From positions 38,000,216 through 38,064,215 of the forward strand of contig OX388352.1 of the NCBI GenBank assembly GCA_947579665.1: DNA of 64,000 nucleotides, read 5' to 3'. This DNA is from Sympetrum striolatum. Lineage: Eukaryota > Arthropoda > Insecta > Odonata > Libellulidae. This document shows, piece by piece, positions 23,218-35,900 of this stretch. The notes under the pieces are model-generated. The model worked only from the letters and a program-made list of their open reading frames with translations, made no database searches and was not told the DNA's origin. The first letter of the stretch is position 1, and each line of letters begins with the position of its first letter. Both the position numbers and the translations under genes were made by a program.

Positions 23218-24930
23218 AGAAGGCGGAAGATGTTGTTCAACCCGTTTCTCAGGACAGGCAGACATTTTGAACCAAGTGCATACAACCCGTTATTGACTGC
23301 CTTGAAAAATACCAAATCAACCTGGACTCTGCCTAGGACACTTCGTAAGTAAAAAATCGATCTAAGCTTCTACTGATTAGTCATTTAGCTAAAGATGTGA
23401 GGGACTTCTAGCGTTTCTCGTAAAGATAAGGATCGTAAAGATAAATCATTAAATGTTAGCTTTAGGTGTTATAGCCTGCAAATATCGATTGTTTTGCCTG
23501 GATGTGAATACTTACGTATCACAGTAGACATTTAGTTATCTTTTAAGTATGCACGATTTTACATTAGAAAAGAAAGATAAATCTAATAAATGACTCTGTA
23601 TTCCACGTAGTCGCATATTATCGCTAGGTAATTGCGGGTTCATCAACTAAATAGATTCAAAAAGCGTATCGATATATCTAGCTTTTGTGTCGTAATATGA
23701 TTTCCGTGTAATGTTGCTGGAATTTTACTCAAATTTGAAAGAAAATTATAAACATTTAACGAGCTTGTATTTCTGTAGCACATATTGATTCTGTCGATTG
23801 CGCATGTTTAGTGATGTGAATGACGGACCGGCTGGAATTGAAATCGGTTTTCGGTGGCTTAATCCACCAATAATTGCGCGCAACGCATTAATATACGTAT
23901 AGTAATTTCATCTACGAAAATAAAAATGGAGCAAGTTTTGCGTTTCTAAGAAATAGGTAAAATCGGTAGATATTTCTAATCTATACAGGACGAAGGTAAT
24001 TTATTTATCCTGGAGATTGAGAGCCTAGGCTTATGAATGCTTCCTGTGCCTCAATATATCCTTCGCTGTATTTTTTTCGCTGAAATTAAATAATTTTGCT
24101 TCAAATTAAAATTCGAATTTGGATTTTCGGAGAGCAATAACACGTACAGTTGAGTATTAAGCGTTTAGTTTAGTATCAATAACGGCCTTTAAAAACTTCT
24201 TTCGACACGTTTGTCCTACAATGACCACTGAGATAAGTTTTTAATGATAAAGCTGTTAAATAAACTAATGAAAGAAGTATTCTAGTTTGCTACTTCCTGC
24301 TTTTACCTTGAATAGGTGAGAGGCTGGCGTTCACAGAGAGTCGATTTGGAGGGAATCCCTCGCTATATGGAAATCAACCACACGGAGTGTCCTTCCCTAC
24401 TTCCCAAATGTGTCTCGATGTCTGCTAGATGTTCTGCTCCGTTCAGATTATTGGCGCAAGAGTAGATGCTCCGTGCTAAGTTCGGTGCTGCCATCTTTTC
24501 TCCATTAAAATATTTATTTTCATGATTGTATTTTCCTTGGGCAATGATTATGAGTTTACTTGGTAATGAATATTATGAATACCTCCAAAACGAGGAAGAA
24601 ACTGCTCTTGCATTAGGCATGCCATTGCATCCAGAGGAGGAAGATACGTTTTCATTTTGTATAGCAAAAGAAAAAGTTCTAATTCCGCGTGACCTTGTAA
24701 GAATATTAGGGTTCGTTTATATATTAGTAACTGCATAAATCATATAAGACATTTTATACAGTGAAAAAATGAAGCAATGGAAATATAATTTAAATGCAAA
24801 TACTACATTTTTACCGGGTTATGATTCGTATTTCCCTTTAAAACACCTTTACAGCACTTGGATTAGTTTAAATTAATGAGAATATTTTCAATCAAGAGTG
24901 CTAATAAACAACATGTATATAAAAAAGGCG
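23218..24930. other. Non-coding stretch, nothing recognised
   Basis: No supported gene. CGGTGCTGCCATCTTT at about 24482 also occurs at about 8914 in otherwise different surroundings, perhaps two ends of one unrecognised repeat. Confidence 0.4.
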
Positions 24931-24942
24931 CATTAAAGTTAA

Positions 24943-25295
24943 TTAACGTTTTGAGGCCTTGTAATGTGAGTGTGGCGTAGAATGGAAAGAATTAGTTTGG
25001 TTGATAGGAAAACAAACACGTTGGTGTTAGAGAAGGTTGAGGAGGCGAAGGCTTCAATTGACGTGATTAAGCATCGTCAGAAGAAATGGGTGGGTCAAAT
25101 ATTGATGGGAGAGGGATTGGTAAAGGTTTTAATTGAGTGTAGGATTCAGGAGAAAAACAGAGGGGAAAACAGAGACAAAAGGTGTTGGATGATATGTGGG
25201 GTGGGGTTAACTATAAGGGAATGAAGGTGATGGCACTTAATAGGGGTTTTTGACTGTGCATGAACCTACCGAAAGGTAGAATCACTCATTATTGA
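24943..25295 (+). pseudogene. Non-LTR retrotransposon RT, C-terminal tail
   Basis: The frame from 24970 reads WRRMERISLVDRKTN, then IDVIKHRQKKWVGQILMGEG and continues to CRIQEKNRG. After a +1 shift near 25180 it continues MLDDMWGGVNYKGMKV and MNLPKGRITHY, stopping at 25293-25295. WRRMERISWVD..TN, (R)KKW(V/I)GH(I/V)LRG.GL and the final ...LPKG..(T)HY are typical of the region C-terminal to the reverse transcriptase in widespread arthropod non-LTR elements. One frameshift and one internal stop (about 25248) make it non-functional. The catalytic RT core is not present, consistent with 5' truncation on insertion. Confidence 0.75.
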
Positions 25296-28145
25296 AAGAT
25301 TAAAATTAAATTTTATAAGAGGGATTGTTAACTGGTTTAATTGCTTTTCGGTGATCTTTTGGTCGTATGGATGAAAATGTTTTGATTCTTTCCCCCGAGG
25401 ATTATAAATGCTCTAAAAACATATTGTTGGGGAAATAAAGGAAATTTGCTATGAAATATATTGTTTTTTTCTGGATTTATAAATGTTATTTTCAGTAATG
25501 CCAATCACGTCATCCTACTTTTCCCAGTTCTTACATCGATTTATCTCTGTACCAAATACTTAAATCTGGTAATCTGCGTTTTTTGTAAATATTGCATGTA
25601 AACATTTATCTTGACATTAGTTACAGAACAACTCGCAGGTTTTTGTTAGGATGCAACCAAAGAGTTTTCCTGATCTGATTTCTTTTTGTGCTATGTCCAT
25701 GAACAAAACTTGTTCAATTTACTAACCTTTTAAAATACCCATGCATGTATTTACCCAATGGTTTTCATAGGACCTAGCCTATTGATAAATCAAATAAGTT
25801 ATTCATACTCAAACGTGTACAATAATTATTCAAATCAATTATTTTCATTATCTTAACATTAAAAATAGAGATTGGGTGAGCTAATTTAAGTATTACGTTA
25901 TTAATAAAGAAGCATCCCAGCAAAAACTATTATCAGTTTTGAGATATTTACGTAGCAAAAAGATTTTAGTCAATAAAATTATCAAAATTGTTACTTACAT
26001 GGTGACGGAGCGTAAGCGGTAATATATGCTTTATGACCAGTTGATTTATTTTTCTCGGAGTTAAAATTTAGACTGCACGAATCATAAAAATGATTATTGA
26101 GGATCTTCGGAGAATATCTGGTTATTCATGATGGTATAGTGATTAGGTTATCACACTCTAGTTATTCATGATGATATATCGATTATCACCGCAAGTCTCA
26201 AGTATCCAGGCAAAATGTTATTTTCAAACTTTCATAAGAAGCATACGATAGAGGGCATGTGATTCGCACCTCAACGAGGATACTCTTTGTCTCGATAAAT
26301 CAATGGATATTCTAGGAGCTCTACGGAGAGACTTGAAACTAAATTTAAGACATGTCAGCTCCATGATCTCTGTATCTCCTGAGGACAGATTCTACATTTT
26401 GGGGATAGCGTGTGAGATATCATGCTAGTATATTTCATAATACCCATAACTAATATAATCAACTTATTGAAACATTATGAGAATATTCAAACAGTTTATA
26501 AATATGCAATTTGTGCACTTCGCGTCTCACAAATTTCGATTTCAAAATTCAAACATTTTGTGTGGAAAGAATAACAGAAAGAGTAAGGAAGCATCAGAGA
26601 TAAAGTTTGTAAAATATTTTTGGTGAAAATCCTATGGATTTTATTTGAATTTTGAACCTCCTTTAATTCCATCGATTGCATTTTTTGCAATCAGTTCAGA
26701 GTTTTACTGTTTAATAATAATAATTTGACTCCTGTGGACAGGTTCTACATCTTGAGAAAAATACGTTAAATAACTTGCTCGTATCATTTCATAATTTTTT
26801 TGATAAATAAAGTAAGAGAAATAATAACACAAAATTTATACAAAAATTTGTAAGTTGAGCGATGAATTGCTCTCCAAGATTCTTTTCTCTCCTTAATAAC
26901 ATTAAATGCGAATTTTCTCACAGCAAAAACATGAAATAATTCCATTTTTCCAACTACTGCAACTCTAATTTCCTCACACAATCGAAGTTATTTTTTTAAC
27001 TCAGGTCATTATAAATTTACTTAAGGTTTACTTGAATATACACAAAGATGGATCGACAAACTTGTTGAGACTCAATAGGTGGTGATTCAAGAAAATTTCC
27101 TTTTTCCAAACGTATATTCCTTAAGAAGTCACAATAACGTTCTCCAGTTAATCCTCCACCACAAACCATTAAAGAATAAACATTAGAGCATTGTGTATCC
27201 CCTTTGAAATCTCCAGTACATAGTGACCGCTGGCAAAGCATATTTAATCAATCCGGCCTGTCTAAATTTTAGTAATGAATTTTTACCCATATTTCGACGC
27301 CGAAGAATATTCGGACACGCAACCTATAAAAGTAATACTACGTAATCCCTGAATAATAGAAGCGTGTATTCAATTCTGTAGCATTATCAAAACTGGTAAG
27401 GAGGTAAGTAGAAGTAGGTAAGAAGAAAACTGGTAAGTAAGGCAAAGGATTCTTTTATTTGGATAATGTCCATAAATAGTAATGATAATATCTATATGTT
27501 AAATTTGATGCTTTAGAAGGTGCAGAGGAGTGCCACACCCTTCTGAATCCCTATGATCACGAATGGATTCGTCTCACTAATAGCAGCTCTATTGATTTTG
27601 CGCATCTCCATGGTAACCACCCGGGCTGCAAATTGCATCCGGTGAGTGTCTCGACAAGAATTTTTATTAGGCGGAATTGGAAAATGGGTTTACAGACCAC
27701 AATAATGCACCCGTGCTTGATTTTCACATCCTTGCGGTCAAAAGAGTTATACAGTTTTACAGTAATTCACATATGGAAACCGTACCCAACTCCAACATGC
27801 CATGTCCGAAGCTAACTATGCGATGCAAAGAATATTTGAACTAGTCGTTCCTTTCGTGACGAAATATTCTATAGCCTTAACGGGGAAGCCCAGAAACATT
27901 ATAGCATTAGGTGCGTTAAATGTCAAATATATGAGACTAATAACTTAATGATTCTTGTATTAGCTGATTATTCTCAGTGATACTAATTCATCCGTTCACG
28001 TACCGTTCATCGTTTCTACTTAAGGAAGCTGGAAAGTCGTCCACTGCTTCCTACAGATAGTCAACGTATTGACGGAATTCAACGTTTCGGTGTTTTCACA
28101 CTCAGATGACTATATTGGGCAAAATTTGGATAATATTTATGTTTT
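25296..28145. other. AT-rich stretch with a weak direct repeat
   Basis: No gene was recognised. CCTGAGGACAGATTCTACAT (26380) and CCTGTGGACAGGTTCTACAT (26731) begin two similar 60-bp blocks ending in TTTCATAAT. A GTTATTCATGATG motif is repeated at about 26122 and 26161. Confidence 0.4.
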
Positions 28146-28149
28146 CAGC

Positions 28150-28280
28150 ATGTTCCATAGCTATATTTATTGATTCGTGAGGTGATACGCGATAGTGAAT
28201 CTTTGGTTTCCAAAGGCCGATAAGGAAGAATTAGGATGAAGGTAAGGAAAGGACTTCACGTATTAGGATAAGATTTAAGA
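28150..28280 (-). repeat. Dispersed repeat family X, copy 1
   Basis: The copy contains TTTATTGATTCGTGAGG, then GGTTTCCAAAGGCCGATAAG, then GAAGAATTAGG and ACGTATTAGGATAAGATTT. The same order of blocks occurs at 43950, 46165 and 50975, and more weakly at 55975. No coding sequence; origin (SINE or MITE) unresolved. Confidence 0.55.
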
Positions 28281-28289
28281 TAATTCAGC

Positions 28290-29260
28290 TTTGGTTTAGT
28301 CCTCTGTGATTTCATATGCTTTCACAAATTTTAACTGTGTATAATCAAGGGATGTACCTTGAAACTGACGCATTGCAGCCGAGGTGATTTTCTCAGCGAC
28401 AGTTTGGTCTGTGGCAACATCGTTCCACGGTATAAGTCCCGCGGTACTTAGGTTATTTGAAAAGGATACAATTTACGCTCATTTCTTATATTTATAAAAT
28501 TAAATTTCATTATTATTTCTGTATAGAATGCAGTTATTTACCTAGTATTTTCATCACTATCACATGAGCTCTAAGGTATGCACTACCCGAATCAGAGGGT
28601 GGAGATAGGAAAGAGAAACAGCTGTCTGGACGTCAAAAAGTGTTAAAATTACTTTTTATATTCAATTTCAAACCTTTGGTCCACAGATATCGACAACTGA
28701 ATTTTCTATGAAGAGTTTAAATTTCTCATCATTTTGGCTTGTAATCAAGTTCGATTCGATGAGTGTGTTGTGGAATCAATCGTGATTTTCATTATAGTAA
28801 CGAGAATGTGAAGGTGAAGTAGGGTAAACCCTTACAGGTTCAAACTCTGTGGCCTTTCTCTTAGAAACGATCAAGTCATTAACCCCGAGATATTATTATA
28901 GGTATAAGATACCTTTTAAAAAACCTTACTCAGTCACAATGATTGCTTCAAGCTTAAACGACGCCATCAATAGGTAAAAGAACGGGGTATTTGGACCAAT
29001 GAATTTACATTCCTAGAAATCTAAAAACTCCATAAAAGAATTTAACTTCTATTGTTTTACGCACCACCTCTTCTCGTACCCAATAACTCTTCGTCATATA
29101 CGCAACGATACAATGAAGAGAACAAAATTAACAGAACTTCAGGACGAACTGTTTCTGAACCTGTTCATAGTCAAGCATTCACGTCTATTTTTATAGACTG
29201 GGTGACTGAGCGATTAAAAAGCGTAATAAAGAGTAACATCTACAGCATTCACTTATCATA
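28290..29260. other. Non-coding stretch, nothing recognised
   Basis: No recognised feature. A 69-codon ORF at 29052-29261 has no motif. Confidence 0.4.
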
Positions 29261-29263
29261 GCT

Positions 29264-30023
29264 CCATGATAATATGGATTAAGGTAAGTTACAGTTATAT
29301 TTAGTGGGCAAAAATCCTACCTAATATTTATTTGTGATTAGTGTTAATTAGTGTTAATGCCAAAATATTATGGTTTAGTTCTATGTCCCGCCGTATCGCA
29401 TCCGACTTCACGATTTATTGATTTATCTTATAATAGTGAAACAGTTTGCCGTGATTAAATAAATTATCTTTTTCTCATTGTTGGTTCGGTATTGCTCTGT
29501 AGTATCGCCTGATCATATTGCTTATATTTGGGGAGTAGTTGCTTCGCTGAATGACGAAAAACTAAGTATTATTGTGAAACATGAGAGCCATCTTTACGAA
29601 AAACAATACTTCTAATTTCTATTAGTTAAACTCATGCAACAGCTTTGCCCATTATGAGCTATGAAATCAGCCGGTGGCTACAGCAATACGTACATAATTA
29701 TCATTTACTTCTTAATGAGTCACCTTTGAGGGAACTCTTAATCAGTGCATGTACAATTTATTCAACATGATCTCCAGAGAATCCTGATTAAGGATTATGT
29801 ATATATTTATAACATATCTATTCTCACACCATACTCATGTAGCAATGAATTAACTAGACTCATGATACTATGAATTAATGTAAGTTAAAGTTATATTAAT
29901 TGTGCAAAACTCCTATCTCGTATTTATTTGTGATTAATGCTCATGTGTATTAATGCCTAAATATTATTATTTTAGTTCCATGTCCCGCCGTATCGCATCG
30001 ACGTCATGATGTATTGATTTATC
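29264..30023. repeat. Pair of 165-bp direct repeats about 600 bp apart
   Basis: Unit 1 is 29264-29428 and unit 2 is 29861-30023. Both run CATGAT..TATG.ATTAA, GTAAGTTA.AGTTATATT, TATTTATTTGTGATTA, AATATTAT, TTTAGTTC(T/C)ATGTCC, CGCCGTATCGCATC, ATTTATTGA or TATTGATTTATC. They could be two copies of a small element or the ends of an element spanning 29264-30023. No inverted termini were seen. Confidence 0.7.
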
Positions 30024-30029
30024 ACACCA

Positions 30030-33000
30030 ACAGGTTTGTAGGTGGAATAGTCCGCATTGAGGTGGGTATTGCATACTGCGAGCAGATTCGCAACAGGTTC
30101 AATGATATCAAAGATTGATGCACGTCTATTCGCCTTTCTGTCATTAACAAAAAAGTATTACATATCTGTAAATAAGTCACTCCGTTTAGGAAAGTTTTTT
30201 TGTTTGCCATGAAATCATAATTCATGTTACCATTGATTTTACATTTACATAGTGATTACGTACTCTCAAAATATATTCCAAACTATATTTTTTAGGAACT
30301 TCAAGAGACTAATGAAAATAATCAACAACACGTAAATATTTATGAAAATCGTTCTCAAAAGGAAATGTTATGCAATTATTTCCAGCATAGTACATAAATC
30401 CATTACATGACTGGAACAAATAATATTATTAGTATAAAGTTGATGCATACTTTATGTAGCCAAAACCACTTGTTCTGAAATAAATTTGTGGAAGAGTGTA
30501 CATCATATTTATACTATGAATTTCCACAACAACCCGGTCGCCTCCATAGATTTTATTATTAATTATTTTCAAGGACAATGTATTCGTCTCAATTCAGCTC
30601 ATTAATATTTCTTTAAAATAAAGACATTATAGTCTTTTCACAGGTTTGTCTTCATGCTCATCCAAGGTGAAAGCCCATCAATAAAACCTTAAGAGAAGAG
30701 AAACATTCGTCTTTTCATACATCATTAGTGGGGTATTTTCTAAAAGTCGCGGTCTGTTCTTCACATTTTACTTTTGAGAAATGTAAAGCGGCAGTATCAT
30801 TCGTAAAATGAACACTTGCTTCTTTGTAAGCTCTTGTATTTTATGTAGGAATATCAAAGAAAATACAATAAAATAATTATGCTAAATGCATAAAGAAATT
30901 TGGGGGATACCTGAATTCAGCATATATATACACATGAATCTTTATAATATATATAGAATATAATAATTACTTCATGAAGCAACCAGCGTATGAGTACGTT
31001 CTGGACTTCCAGTGGTAAATAAGGTATGTTAGGAATACTTGTACATTGGTATTGTAGGTATCCCCAGCAATCATGTTCCCATTATGAATAAGGAATATTC
31101 ACTCCAAATTCATTGTAATTTGTGCTTTCTCACATCTTCATTCAAAATACACCAAATGTTTTTCTAACATATAACTGTATAATTGGGTAAGGTCTTGTCG
31201 TAATCAAAGCTGCACCCTCACCCTTTTCTTTGGTTAATTCTCTTTTGCGCATGAATAAGTTTAAGCTTCAGGTTGTAAATGTAGCCTTATAAGATCTATG
31301 TTGCTGTGCATGATCGAAATTGAGCGGCACTTATACTTATAAACACCGTATCGGGTAGGTCGCCTTTTATCAGTCTCCTTTTAAAGTCTAAGCCGAAATG
31401 TCTTTTATTTTTAAATTTTTTGATCGGACCCCCCCCCCCAAAATTTTTCTCTACATTCGTTCCTGATCTGAGTCCATGTCATAGGTGAGACAAGCTCCTG
31501 AGTACCGTATGAGAGGAAAATAAAACCCCAAAAATACATGTAGTTCAAGGGGAGCCGGCGAAAAGTTCAATCCAGTTCGCTCAGGGATTGCGTTATTCAC
31601 TTTTCCGACGTTAGTCTCGGTGCACAGTAGACCACCGGAGACTGAGACATGTGTCTCGGTCTGCCTATCTCTGTAGCCTGTCTCGGTCTCCTGTCTCTGT
31701 CGCAGCCCGAACCGCTACCTTTACGTGCGAAAACGTACCGTCCCCGTTAGTTCATGCTTGTAATGGTATATTATGGTGAAGACTTTGGCAATGTTTATTT
31801 TGATGTATTATTACAACTATAGGAATTTATTTGAGGAAATTGAGACTTTTAAATACCATCTTCCATTTAATCAATACGTTTAAATAGAAACTTTAAATTA
31901 TCAATGATTTAATGAAAAAAAATCAAATCTATGCTAACATTAAGAGCAACTTGTACAAAATTAAAGTCTGATCATATACAAATATTATAATTCCAACATT
32001 ATTAGAGTAATTAACATTCCAATTATTAAAGTAATAGGTTAACTTACACAACTATTAAAATATAAATATAAACACACAAAAATACAAAAATAAAGTGCAA
32101 ATAAGATAGCTAAGATTAAGGGGAGAGTCTGGTTGTGCAAATTTGTTCAGAGAGTAGTAGTTTGGAAAGATGCTTCACAAATGATGGCGAGGTTTGTGAA
32201 TTTCTAACATAAGGTGATAGTGCGTTCCATTATCTACATGTGGTGACATGATAAGATTACTTAATGTATCAGATCTATGAATAGGAACTTGTATTAAATG
32301 AGATCCTCTTGTTTCGCGTTGGTGGACCGTGTTCACACTATGAAATTATGCGAATAGATATTGAGGTTCATTGCGCAAGTTGATTCACAGGAAAAGTTGA
32401 AGATTATGAAGCTTTCTACGGTTATTCAACTTGAAAAAAGAGAGCTGTCTATAGTAAGGAGAATTTTGATTAGATATTCTTCAGTAAATAAAACGAACGC
32501 ATGAATTTAGTGACTTTTGAAGTTTAGTGGCAAGTTCGTCATAAATATCTTAATAAACAGCATCAGCATAATAAAAAAGGGAAATATAAGAGATGTTAAC
32601 AGATATCTGTAGTATGTATGTAGCATACCCGCTCCGCTGATTCCGATTTCATTAAAAAATTGTATTTCTTCATAGCTATTAAATTTCTAAATTATACTCA
32701 TTCCTGAATACTCCTGGCAGACGGACGCTCAAAACGCATTTAAACCCACCGAATTAGCTCCCTCATTGACCTTCCTCAACCGGTTCACAGCTAAGCAGAG
32801 ACGTACGTTGAAGGTGACGGAAGAAGCAACATGAAATCCACCGACAATGAGGCATTGGGAATTACAAATATCCACTCGGTCCAAAATACATGTCGATATA
32901 CATATGGAGTACGGTCGCTTGCATTTCAGCAAGCTTCCTCAGGTCGAATAAGCCTTCCTTGATCTGAAGAAGCATAATGAAACGCAGGAGAAACGTCGTC

Positions 33001-33560
33001 ATCATGCAACAAAGGATGAGTGAGTGGACCCGGAAGTCATGCTGAGATCAAGGAGATGCAGACTTAAATTTAATTTTACCTAGCCAATGTTTAATTTTCA
33101 CTGTGTCCTGGTAGAAAATGGAAACATCGCCCATTTAGCATATGCAGATAATAAAGTCTTGATGTATTTCGCCGCGTTTCTGCTTCCGGTTTCTGAGGAG
33201 TAGAAATTATTAATCTGAGATTCAGTACACGATAGAGAAAAATGCATCTTTCATTTACTTTTGTTACAGTCTTGATCATGGCTATGATGAAATGAAAGCT
33301 ACTGAGGTAGGAGTGGATAATTGCACTGATCAAGGTCTCTTCTTATAAACTGACAAGAAAAGTGTTACTTGTAGAGTTATAATGCTTCACTTGCGTGGAC
33401 CTGTTCTACTTATGGGATTCTGGCTCAGTGAAGAAAATTCAGGCAAAGTCACTCCTCAACCTTCCTAATGACCCTCTCTGCAAGCTCGCAGTAGCTTATA
33501 TCGGAGGGTGTGAGGCATTAACCGGCCTTCTAGCTGAATACTTTACAGACAGTCGCACGC
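30030..33560. other. Long non-coding stretch
   Basis: No gene was recognised. There is a C13-type homopolymer at about 31429-31439. A locally GC-richer block at about 31540-31745 has repeated GTCTCGGTCT/CTGTCTC words. Several 60-80 codon ORFs (such as 32729-32932 and 33091-33333, minus) have no recognisable motif. Confidence 0.4.
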
Positions 33561-33569
33561 AGGAGAGGA

Positions 33570-33951
33570 ACTGAAGGTTTTCAGTTAGGCCCTGAGAGAA
33601 TATATCAGTGACATTTTGCTTGCCAGTAAGACCAAAATAATTAAATATACGATCATTGGAAGACGTCAATAACCGGAAATCCAGGAAACAAGAATGAATT
33701 ACAATATCCACAACCGAGTCCAAGAATTCAAATATCTTGGAACCAGAAAGCTAGAAAATTAGTTAAACCTAATGAAGATTAAGGGCGAAAAACAAGCAGG
33801 TAAAGAATACCTGTATGAGCATAATAACACCATAAATTCGCGGGGTGTGTAACAAGCAGTCAAACTAAAATCGTATAAGACACTAATATATCCTGTTTCT
33901 CTATATGCTTACAAAGCTGGATTGCTTGGACGAAGAATATATAGACCCTCA
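33570..33951 (+). pseudogene. Non-LTR retrotransposon RT fragment
   Basis: One frame, with several stops but no shift, reads ALREYISDILLASKTKIIKY, then MNYNIHNRVQEFKYLGTRKL, then a stop. It continues KIKGEKQAGKEYLYEHN and, after another stop, KLKSYKTLIYPVSLYAYKAG. The order SKTK..., I..V..FKYLG..., (I)..RI..G....., K...YKTLI.PV..Y(G) is typical of the thumb region just after the catalytic palm of many non-LTR reverse transcriptases. The catalytic YADD block should lie upstream but is not readable. The sequence ends just before a hairpin MITE at 33964. Confidence 0.65.
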
Positions 33952-33963
33952 GAATAAAAATTT

Positions 33964-34135
33964 TTCTCGGGTTTCTAACCGGCTGATATGCAGGAACAGT
34001 TCCAGCATTCGGGCTACGAAATCCGCAGCCATCTTCAGGGATGAAGACTTCACTTCATCTCTGAAAATGGCTTCGGAGTTAGCAGCTGAAACGTCAGATA
34101 TGTTTCTGCATATCACCCGGTTAGAAACCCGAGAA
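33964..34135. mobile_element. 172-bp hairpin MITE
   Basis: The ends TTCTCGGGTTTCTAACCGG (33964-33982) and CCGGTTAGAAACCCGAGAA (34117-34135) are perfect reverse complements. Pairing resumes inwards (ATATGCAG..AACA with TGTT.CTGCATAT). It resumes again at the centre (AGCCATCTTCAGGGATGAAG with a matching CTTCATCTCTGAAAATGGCT). Almost the whole element can fold on itself. It has no coding sequence. It lies directly after the RT fragment, so it probably inserted in or beside it. Confidence 0.75.
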
Positions 34136-34334
34136 GACCTTCTACATCATATTCACTGAGGAAGCATCGAATCACTTTTGACCATCGGAATTTTTCAGAG
34201 GAGGTGCCTCTGAAAAAAATTCTTGACCAACTCAAGACAGTTAAGAGAGAGTGTCTGGGACGTGAATGGTCCGGACGAACAAATGAGTTGAGAACAAAGG
34301 CCAAAGATCCAAATACTAGATTCAAAATATCCAT

Positions 34335-34402
34335 GAGGGCAGCATATTTGCTATTTGCATAGGTGAAGGAAGTCCCGGGTTCAATTTCCGGTGGGAGCTC
34401 AT
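34335..34402 (+). repeat. tRNA-derived (SINE-like) sequence
   Basis: GTCCCGGGTTCAATTTCCGG forms a T-arm-like stem-loop with a B-box core. It is followed by TGGGAGCTC, close to the end of the tRNA-like sequence at 48070-48142 on the other strand. The 5' part (GGGCAGCATATTTGCTATTT) is too diverged for an acceptor stem. Best read as a decayed copy of the same tRNA-derived repeat. Confidence 0.45.
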
Positions 34403-34924
34403 ATGTGGATTGACATAGGCTGCTGAAGTACTGATAAAACAATACTACCCTAGATCGATGGGGTTGGGGAAGATCTGATGCAAGTTGGGGTCTGTGAGAA
34501 CCGGAAGCCGAACCGTAACGCCTCTATAAACTTGGATTTCACATCGCGCGATCCATTGAGCCTGATCTCGTACTTGAAAGAGATTTCATAATCTTACAGA
34601 TTGGCGACAATTCCTAGGGACCGAAGATATATGGTTATTATTAACTCATACCATGTATTTCAATTTAATTGTTTCATTATTGTGTATTTCCGCTCAAGAT
34701 TTCATTGCTAATCGTAAATTTCATTCGAAGTTGCGATAATTAAATGATGTAATTAAGAAAAAGAAAATTGAACGCCTTCTTTTTCAATAAAGCCAAAGAA
34801 AGTGATCAAGATGAATTATGAAGGTATAGAATACTTAAGAATCTTAACTTGGACTCGTAACTTCCATCAACCTTTATAAATTTTAGCAGTTCTTGCGGTC
34901 ACTTTAAATGTATAAAAATGAATT

Positions 34925-34983
34925 TACCAACGGATTCATAAACAATTCAGACAAAAGGGGGGAAAGTGGAGAACCCATGGCCA
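34925..34983 (-). pseudogene. Penelope-like element RT, downstream part
   Basis: Minus-strand frame from 34978: MGSPLSPLLSELFMNPLVNS. This continues the RT frame that breaks off at about 35333 on the far side of an inserted MITE (LDGLA...MGSPLSP). MGSPLSP is part of the conserved PLE RT core just upstream of the catalytic YVDD block. After about 34920 the frame decays into stops and the catalytic aspartates cannot be read. Confidence 0.75.
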
Positions 34984-35336
34984 GAACCGTGGCCGGTGAA
35001 TTGATCCGGGGGTAATGCGTACGCGAAGAATTGGTACGCGGGGAATTGATCTCCCAACAGATTGGTACGCAGGGAATCAATCCCCCGCGCTGCTGTTATT
35101 CAGTCTTATGTTAATAACGACTGTTATTCAGTCTTATGTTAGCCTACACGCCCTGATTATTGTTTAATGTTATGAAAAAATTAACCGGAGGGGGTTGGGT
35201 TAGGTTGGTAGTACAACATCAGCGACGGGGATCAATTCCCCGCGAACCAATCTGTCGGGAGATCAATTCCCCGCGTAGGAATTCACCGTGTACAAATTCC
35301 CCCGGGGCCAATCCACCGGGCGCCAGCCAGACCATC
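34984..35336. mobile_element. MITE inserted in the PLE RT
   Basis: Inverted ends of about 105 bp, left about 34988-35100 and right about 35222-35329, share GGTGAATTGATC..GGGGG, GTACGCGGGGAATTGATCTC and CAGATTGGTACGC..GGGGA blocks. In RT orientation GGTCTGGC precedes the insert and GTTCTGGC follows it, an 8-bp target duplication with one change. That length suits hAT or P-type elements. Removing the insert restores the reading order ..DGLA-MGSPLSP... A 21-bp internal direct repeat (CTGTTATTCAGTCTTATGTT plus A) lies at 35093 and 35120. No transposase. Confidence 0.75.
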
Positions 35337-35795
35337 TAGTTGATTATAGAAACAATTGTTCAGCATGAAATAATTATGGGAAATACAAATATCAATTATC
35401 AAAAGCAAATCATGTATCACAAATAAATCAACATTATTTCCGTACAAAATATCTCCAACCACATTTAAAACTTCACCTTTTTGGAATACTAGTGAACTAG
35501 TTCTTAAGGTCAAAAGACACTAGTTTTGTATTATCACAAAGCTTATAAGATTTTTTTTGTTAATTCCAAAGAGATTCTCAAACTATATTTGGGAGTGAAT
35601 TGGGTAAAGTACTTCAAGCCATCGAACGCAAACAAGAAAGAAATTCTCACACTTATTAATATAATCCACTATATTTATGATCACCTCACACTTTCCTTTA
35701 TCAGCTTTGGTGAGGGTTAGATTTTCACGGGATAATGTATCCTTTATGTTAGCTAACGTGGTCTGAAGAGATGAATGATGATAAGGGGTATACAA
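35325..35795 (-). pseudogene. Penelope-like element RT, upstream part
   Basis: Two minus-strand frames belong together. The first (35795-35583) reads LQTTLANIKDTLSRENLTLT, KADKG and VIINIVDYINK, matching the PLE N-terminal RT block ..(L)..(T)KADKG..VV...DY..K. The second (35513-35325) reads VHDLLLIIDICISHNYFMLN-like text and ends FYNQLDGLA, matching the ..NYF.F....Y.Q..G.AMGSPLSP block. In Penelope-like elements this RT copies element RNA at a nicked target. A frameshift between the two parts, the MITE at 34984-35336 and missing downstream catalytic residues make it dead. The downstream piece is at 34925-34983. Confidence 0.75.
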
Positions 35796-35859
35796 TTTAG
35801 GTTTCTAAGCTGGAGCAATAGCAATTGTTAAATGAACTTTCAGGAAGAATCAACCGAAC

Positions 35860-35900
35860 TATGCTAGCTCGAAACCGGTCGCGCATTAAATTTTTTGTTT
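35860..35900 (+). repeat. PLE terminal block
   Basis: CTCGAAACCGGTCGCGCATT followed by AAATTTT matches the terminal block of the 5-kb PLE copy (..CGAAACCGGTCGCACAATAA as read on the minus strand there). It is oriented opposite to the neighbouring minus-strand RT, as expected for an inverted partial copy at the 5' side. Confidence 0.55.
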
